From the NCBI GenBank assembly GCA_002506595.1, contig DAXV01000016.1:7141-23470 (forward strand): a stretch of 16,330 nucleotides of DNA. The letters run 5' to 3'. Position 1 is the first letter of the stretch. Each line of letters opens with the position of its first letter. Below are positions 14,364 to 16,330 of the stretch, one piece after another. Made by a program: the position numbers and the translations under genes. The stretch is from Acidilobaceae archaeon UBA158. Lineage in GTDB: Archaea > Thermoproteota > Thermoprotei_A > Sulfolobales > Acidilobaceae. Under the pieces are notes generated by a model. The model had not been told where the DNA came from and made no database searches. It saw only the letters and a list, made by a program, of their open reading frames with translations.

Positions 14364-14520
14364 ATAATATTATACATTGCAGCAAACATAATTAATTAAA
14401 TCCATGGATAAACAGATTATATTTCATTTAGATTTAATTTATAGTTAATTAATTTCGTATAAGCAAATTAAAGAATTTAAGCTTACTTAACTAGTGTAAC
14501 TTATGTGGAGGTAATTATAG
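14364..14520 (+). promoter_or_regulatory. Permease upstream region with strong ribosome site
   Basis: This AT-rich stretch holds no ORF. GGAGGT (14506-14511) stands nine bases before the GTG at 14521 and decides that start. AATTTAAGC near 14474 is a possible TATA element about 30 bp upstream of a short leader. Confidence 0.45.
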
Positions 14521-15912
14521 GTGGCTCAACTAAAGAAAGAATCCTTAGGATTTATAGGATTAGTCTTTCTTAGTATAGCAGCAATATTTCCAGGAAGTAT
14601 ATATATTATTAGTTCAACAACATCACTAACTTATGCAGGAATTACAGCACCATTAACCTTTATTATTGGAACATTAATGATGCTAACTAATGTAGTAGCT
14701 GTTTATATATTTTCAACAAAGATAGCAAATGCAGGTGGTTTTTATAAGTTTGTAGAATCAGCTCTTGGTAAAAATCCAGTACCATATGCAACTGGTTTAA
14801 TACAATTTTTAGGCCAGTTATGTCCAGTTATAATTTCAGCGACTGTGTTTGGTTGGCTTATACCTGTTACTGCTAGTTCATTATTTAATAAAACTTTGCC
14901 ATATTATATACCATTTATAGCAAGTCTAGCAGTTATATTTTTTGTATTTGCGATAAGTTACTTGGGAATACATCTTTCAAGAGATTTTGCCATAGCATCA
15001 GGGGTGCTTCAAATTATAGCTATCTTAATAGTATCTCTTTATGTGATATTTAAATCACCCTATAATACTCCTCAAGTTTTTAACATAAAATTAGCTCCTC
15101 AAGGATTATCAGGATTCTTTCTAGGAACAGTTGTAGGACCTTATACTGCTTATATAGGTTATTCATCTGTTGTTCATTTCGGAGAAGAGGCAAAGCTTCC
15201 GAACTCAACAATAAAGAAAGCTATTATAGTCTCCTTAATATCATTAGCTGCATTTGAAACACTAGTTATGTATGCAATTACAATCGGAGTACCGCCCTCA
15301 GATTTAAGCAATTTGGCTAGCTCTTTTGCACCAGCTTTAGTTGTAACTTCAAAATATCTAGGTATTTACACAGCATTAGCTGTTCTAATAATTGCTTTGT
15401 TCGGCCAAATAACATCGCCATTAGTTTTTGGAAATGCGGCAGAAAGAGTTTTATTTTCATTATCAAGAGATGGTATAATGCCAAGATTCTTGTATAAAGT
15501 TCATGAAAAATATGGTTCTCCTTCTAATGCCAGTATTACAGTTTTCATAATTGCTCTTCTGGCATCGCTTATAACTCAAATTGTTATGGTTCATTACTAT
15601 GGAGTTTTGCAAGGATTTTTCTATACCGTAGTATTTTGGGCATTAATTATGACCGTAATGAACTTAGGCTATCATGCTATTGTGAATCAATCTTTACCAT
15701 TTTTAACTAAAAAACTAAAAGAACTTTCAATAATTAAACATATAATAGTCCCTATTATTGGTACCATACTATCTATTATAGCATGGTATTACTCTTTTCT
15801 AGGTATTGGCGTACCATTAATATATACAATACCATTTATGATAGTATGGATTATAATAGCTATCATAATAGCTACAAATAGATATAAAAAGACAGTAAAA
15901 ACTAATTTTTAG
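14521..15912 (+). CDS. APC-superfamily amino acid permease
   Basis: A 463-residue cytoplasmic-membrane transporter with about 12 hydrophobic helices, fitting the amino acid-polyamine-organocation superfamily. Features seen: helix 1 GFIGLVFLSIAAIFPGSIYII, with the unwound small-residue stretch typical of substrate binding; NAGGFYKFVESALGKNP after helix 2 (the usual AGGxYxyvxxalG); GYSSVVHFGEEAKLPNSTIKKAI, the family loop with Glu-Glu and Pro before a helix; and AAERVLFSLSRDGIMPRFLYKVHEKYGSPSNA, the conserved cytoplasmic loop (usual R-x-xxxxARDGxxP). The GTG start has a strong GGAGGT. The substrate is not readable. It converges with, and overlaps by 11 bases, a class III aminotransferase gene. 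That pairing hints at amino acid or GABA-like catabolism, but they are on opposite strands. Confidence 0.92.
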   Translation: MAQLKKESLGFIGLVFLSIAAIFPGSIYIISSTTSLTYAGITAPLTFIIGTLMMLTNVVAVYIFSTKIANAGGFYKFVESALGKNPVPYATGLIQFLGQLCPVIISATVFGWLIPVTASSLFNKTLPYYIPFIASLAVIFFVFAISYLGIHLSRDFAIASGVLQIIAILIVSLYVIFKSPYNTPQVFNIKLAPQGLSGFFLGTVVGPYTAYIGYSSVVHFGEEAKLPNSTIKKAIIVSLISLAAFETLVMYAITIGVPPSDLSNLASSFAPALVVTSKYLGIYTALAVLIIALFGQITSPLVFGNAAERVLFSLSRDGIMPRFLYKVHEKYGSPSNASITVFIIALLASLITQIVMVHYYGVLQGFFYTVVFWALIMTVMNLGYHAIVNQSLPFLTKKLKELSIIKHIIVPIIGTILSIIAWYYSFLGIGVPLIYTIPFMIVWIIIAIIIATNRYKKTVKTNF

Positions 15913-16330
15913 TAAAATTAGCAATTGTTTTTTCTATAGCTTCAATTCCAGCATTAAAATCATCATCATTTATCAGAACTGGGGGAGTAATTTTTAAAAC
16001 TCTATTATTACCAACTAAATTACATACTACTCCATTATTAATTAGTTCATCTCTAAATTTTTCATTTAAATTCGCTTTTAATGCATCTTTAGTAAATTCA
16101 ACTCCGAGAACAAAACCAGAACCTCTTATACTATTTATATAGGAAGGTAAAGGATCAAATAGCTTTTTAATTCTTTCTGATAATTTGAGAACCCTATTCG
16201 TTGTTACTTCTTCCATTATTAAATCTAATAATTTAATTGCTACATAAGAAGCCCTAGCATTTCCAGATAAAGTACCCATTACACCTGTTTCTGATAAATA
16301 ATCTTTATCAGTGCAAATTGCTCCCATAGG
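15902..16330 (-). CDS. Class III aminotransferase, PLP-dependent (C-terminal part)
   Basis: The gene runs off the right edge, so only the last 142 or so residues are present. The segment begins PMGAICTDKDYL, the motif that follows the PLP lysine (usually GxPIGA), so the catalytic Lys itself is just outside the window. Then come MGTLSGNARASYVAIKLLDLI (usually TxxGNPxacAaala), the helix ERIKKLFD, RGSGFVLGVEF (usually RGxGLMxGxel) and NNRVLKITPPVLINDDDF, ending in a helix IEAIEKTIANF. The family includes acetylornithine, ornithine, 4-aminobutyrate and lysine-pathway (LysJ) aminotransferases. The fragment does not separate them. The stop overlaps the end of the permease gene on the other strand, so transcription collides there. 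Confidence 0.88.
   Translation of the reverse strand, partial: PMGAICTDKDYLSETGVMGTLSGNARASYVAIKLLDLIMEEVTTNRVLKLSERIKKLFDPLPSYINSIRGSGFVLGVEFTKDALKANLNEKFRDELINNGVVCNLVGNNRVLKITPPVLINDDDFNAGIEAIEKTIANFTKN

Noticed and set aside
1..16330. CRISPR array, tRNA, rRNA or intact insertion sequence
   Set aside because: No regularly spaced repeats, no GC-rich tRNA-like stems or T-loop sequences in spacers, and no complete transposase were found by eye.

Overview
The window is strongly AT-rich DNA with archaeal gene signals: short Shine-Dalgarno motifs of the GGTGA/GGAGG type, many TTG and GTG starts, TATA-like boxes about 25-30 bp upstream of starts, and archaeal-type genes (Pth2, hexameric-type MTA phosphorylase with a C-terminal Cys-x-Cys, pyruvoyl AdoMet/arginine decarboxylase, crenarchaeal merR-merH-merA). 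The best reading is a thermophilic, probably acidophilic member of the Thermoproteota (Crenarchaeota). The low GC fits groups such as Caldisphaera or Sulfolobales, but that placement is inference. Nearly all the DNA is coding.

Layout. 1-672: 3' part of a LivK-like ABC substrate-binding protein (+). 725-2668: nucleotidyltransferase-like protein, then pyruvate kinase (+). 2704-5516 (-): a mtnP / SIS-like protein / pth2 operon, read with a downstream purine-type phosphoribosyltransferase. 5576-6055: moaB (+). 6082-6525: pyruvoyl decarboxylase proenzyme (-). 6770-7812: thioredoxin overlapping a small protein that looks like a reduced alkaline-phosphatase-superfamily relic (+). 7809-9134: CoA-disulfide-reductase-like flavoprotein (-). 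9315-10556: amidase-signature enzyme (+). 10575-11945: YeeE/YedE sulfur-compound permease (-). 12146-14156: mercury cluster (merA and merH on -, an ArsR-family merR divergent on +). 14171-14363: decayed TnpB-type transposase tail. 14521-15912: APC amino-acid permease (+), whose 3' end overlaps a class III aminotransferase (-) that runs off the right edge.

How the genes fit together. Purine and sulfur salvage are linked through mtnP, the phosphoribosyltransferase and the AdoMet/arginine decarboxylase (polyamine synthesis makes the MTA that mtnP consumes). Thiol and sulfur redox is served by thioredoxin, the CoA-disulfide-reductase-like protein and YeeE. Metal detoxification is a compact mer system: a reductase without the N-terminal HMA domain, a 59-residue TRASH protein whose stop codon overlaps the merA start, and a divergent ArsR-type regulator. 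That regulator has three cysteines spaced like the CmtR (alpha-4C) cadmium/lead sensors, and a TGAA-N6-TTCA operator lies in the shared promoter region.

The most notable non-coding features are that operator, a perfect 14+1+14 bp palindrome upstream of yeeE, and an 18-bp direct repeat beside it. No tRNA, rRNA, CRISPR array or intact mobile element was seen. I see no clearly unknown multi-gene system. The most original signals are the regulatory DNA and cysteine layout of the mer locus, the palindrome, and the degenerate phosphatase-like protein paired with thioredoxin.
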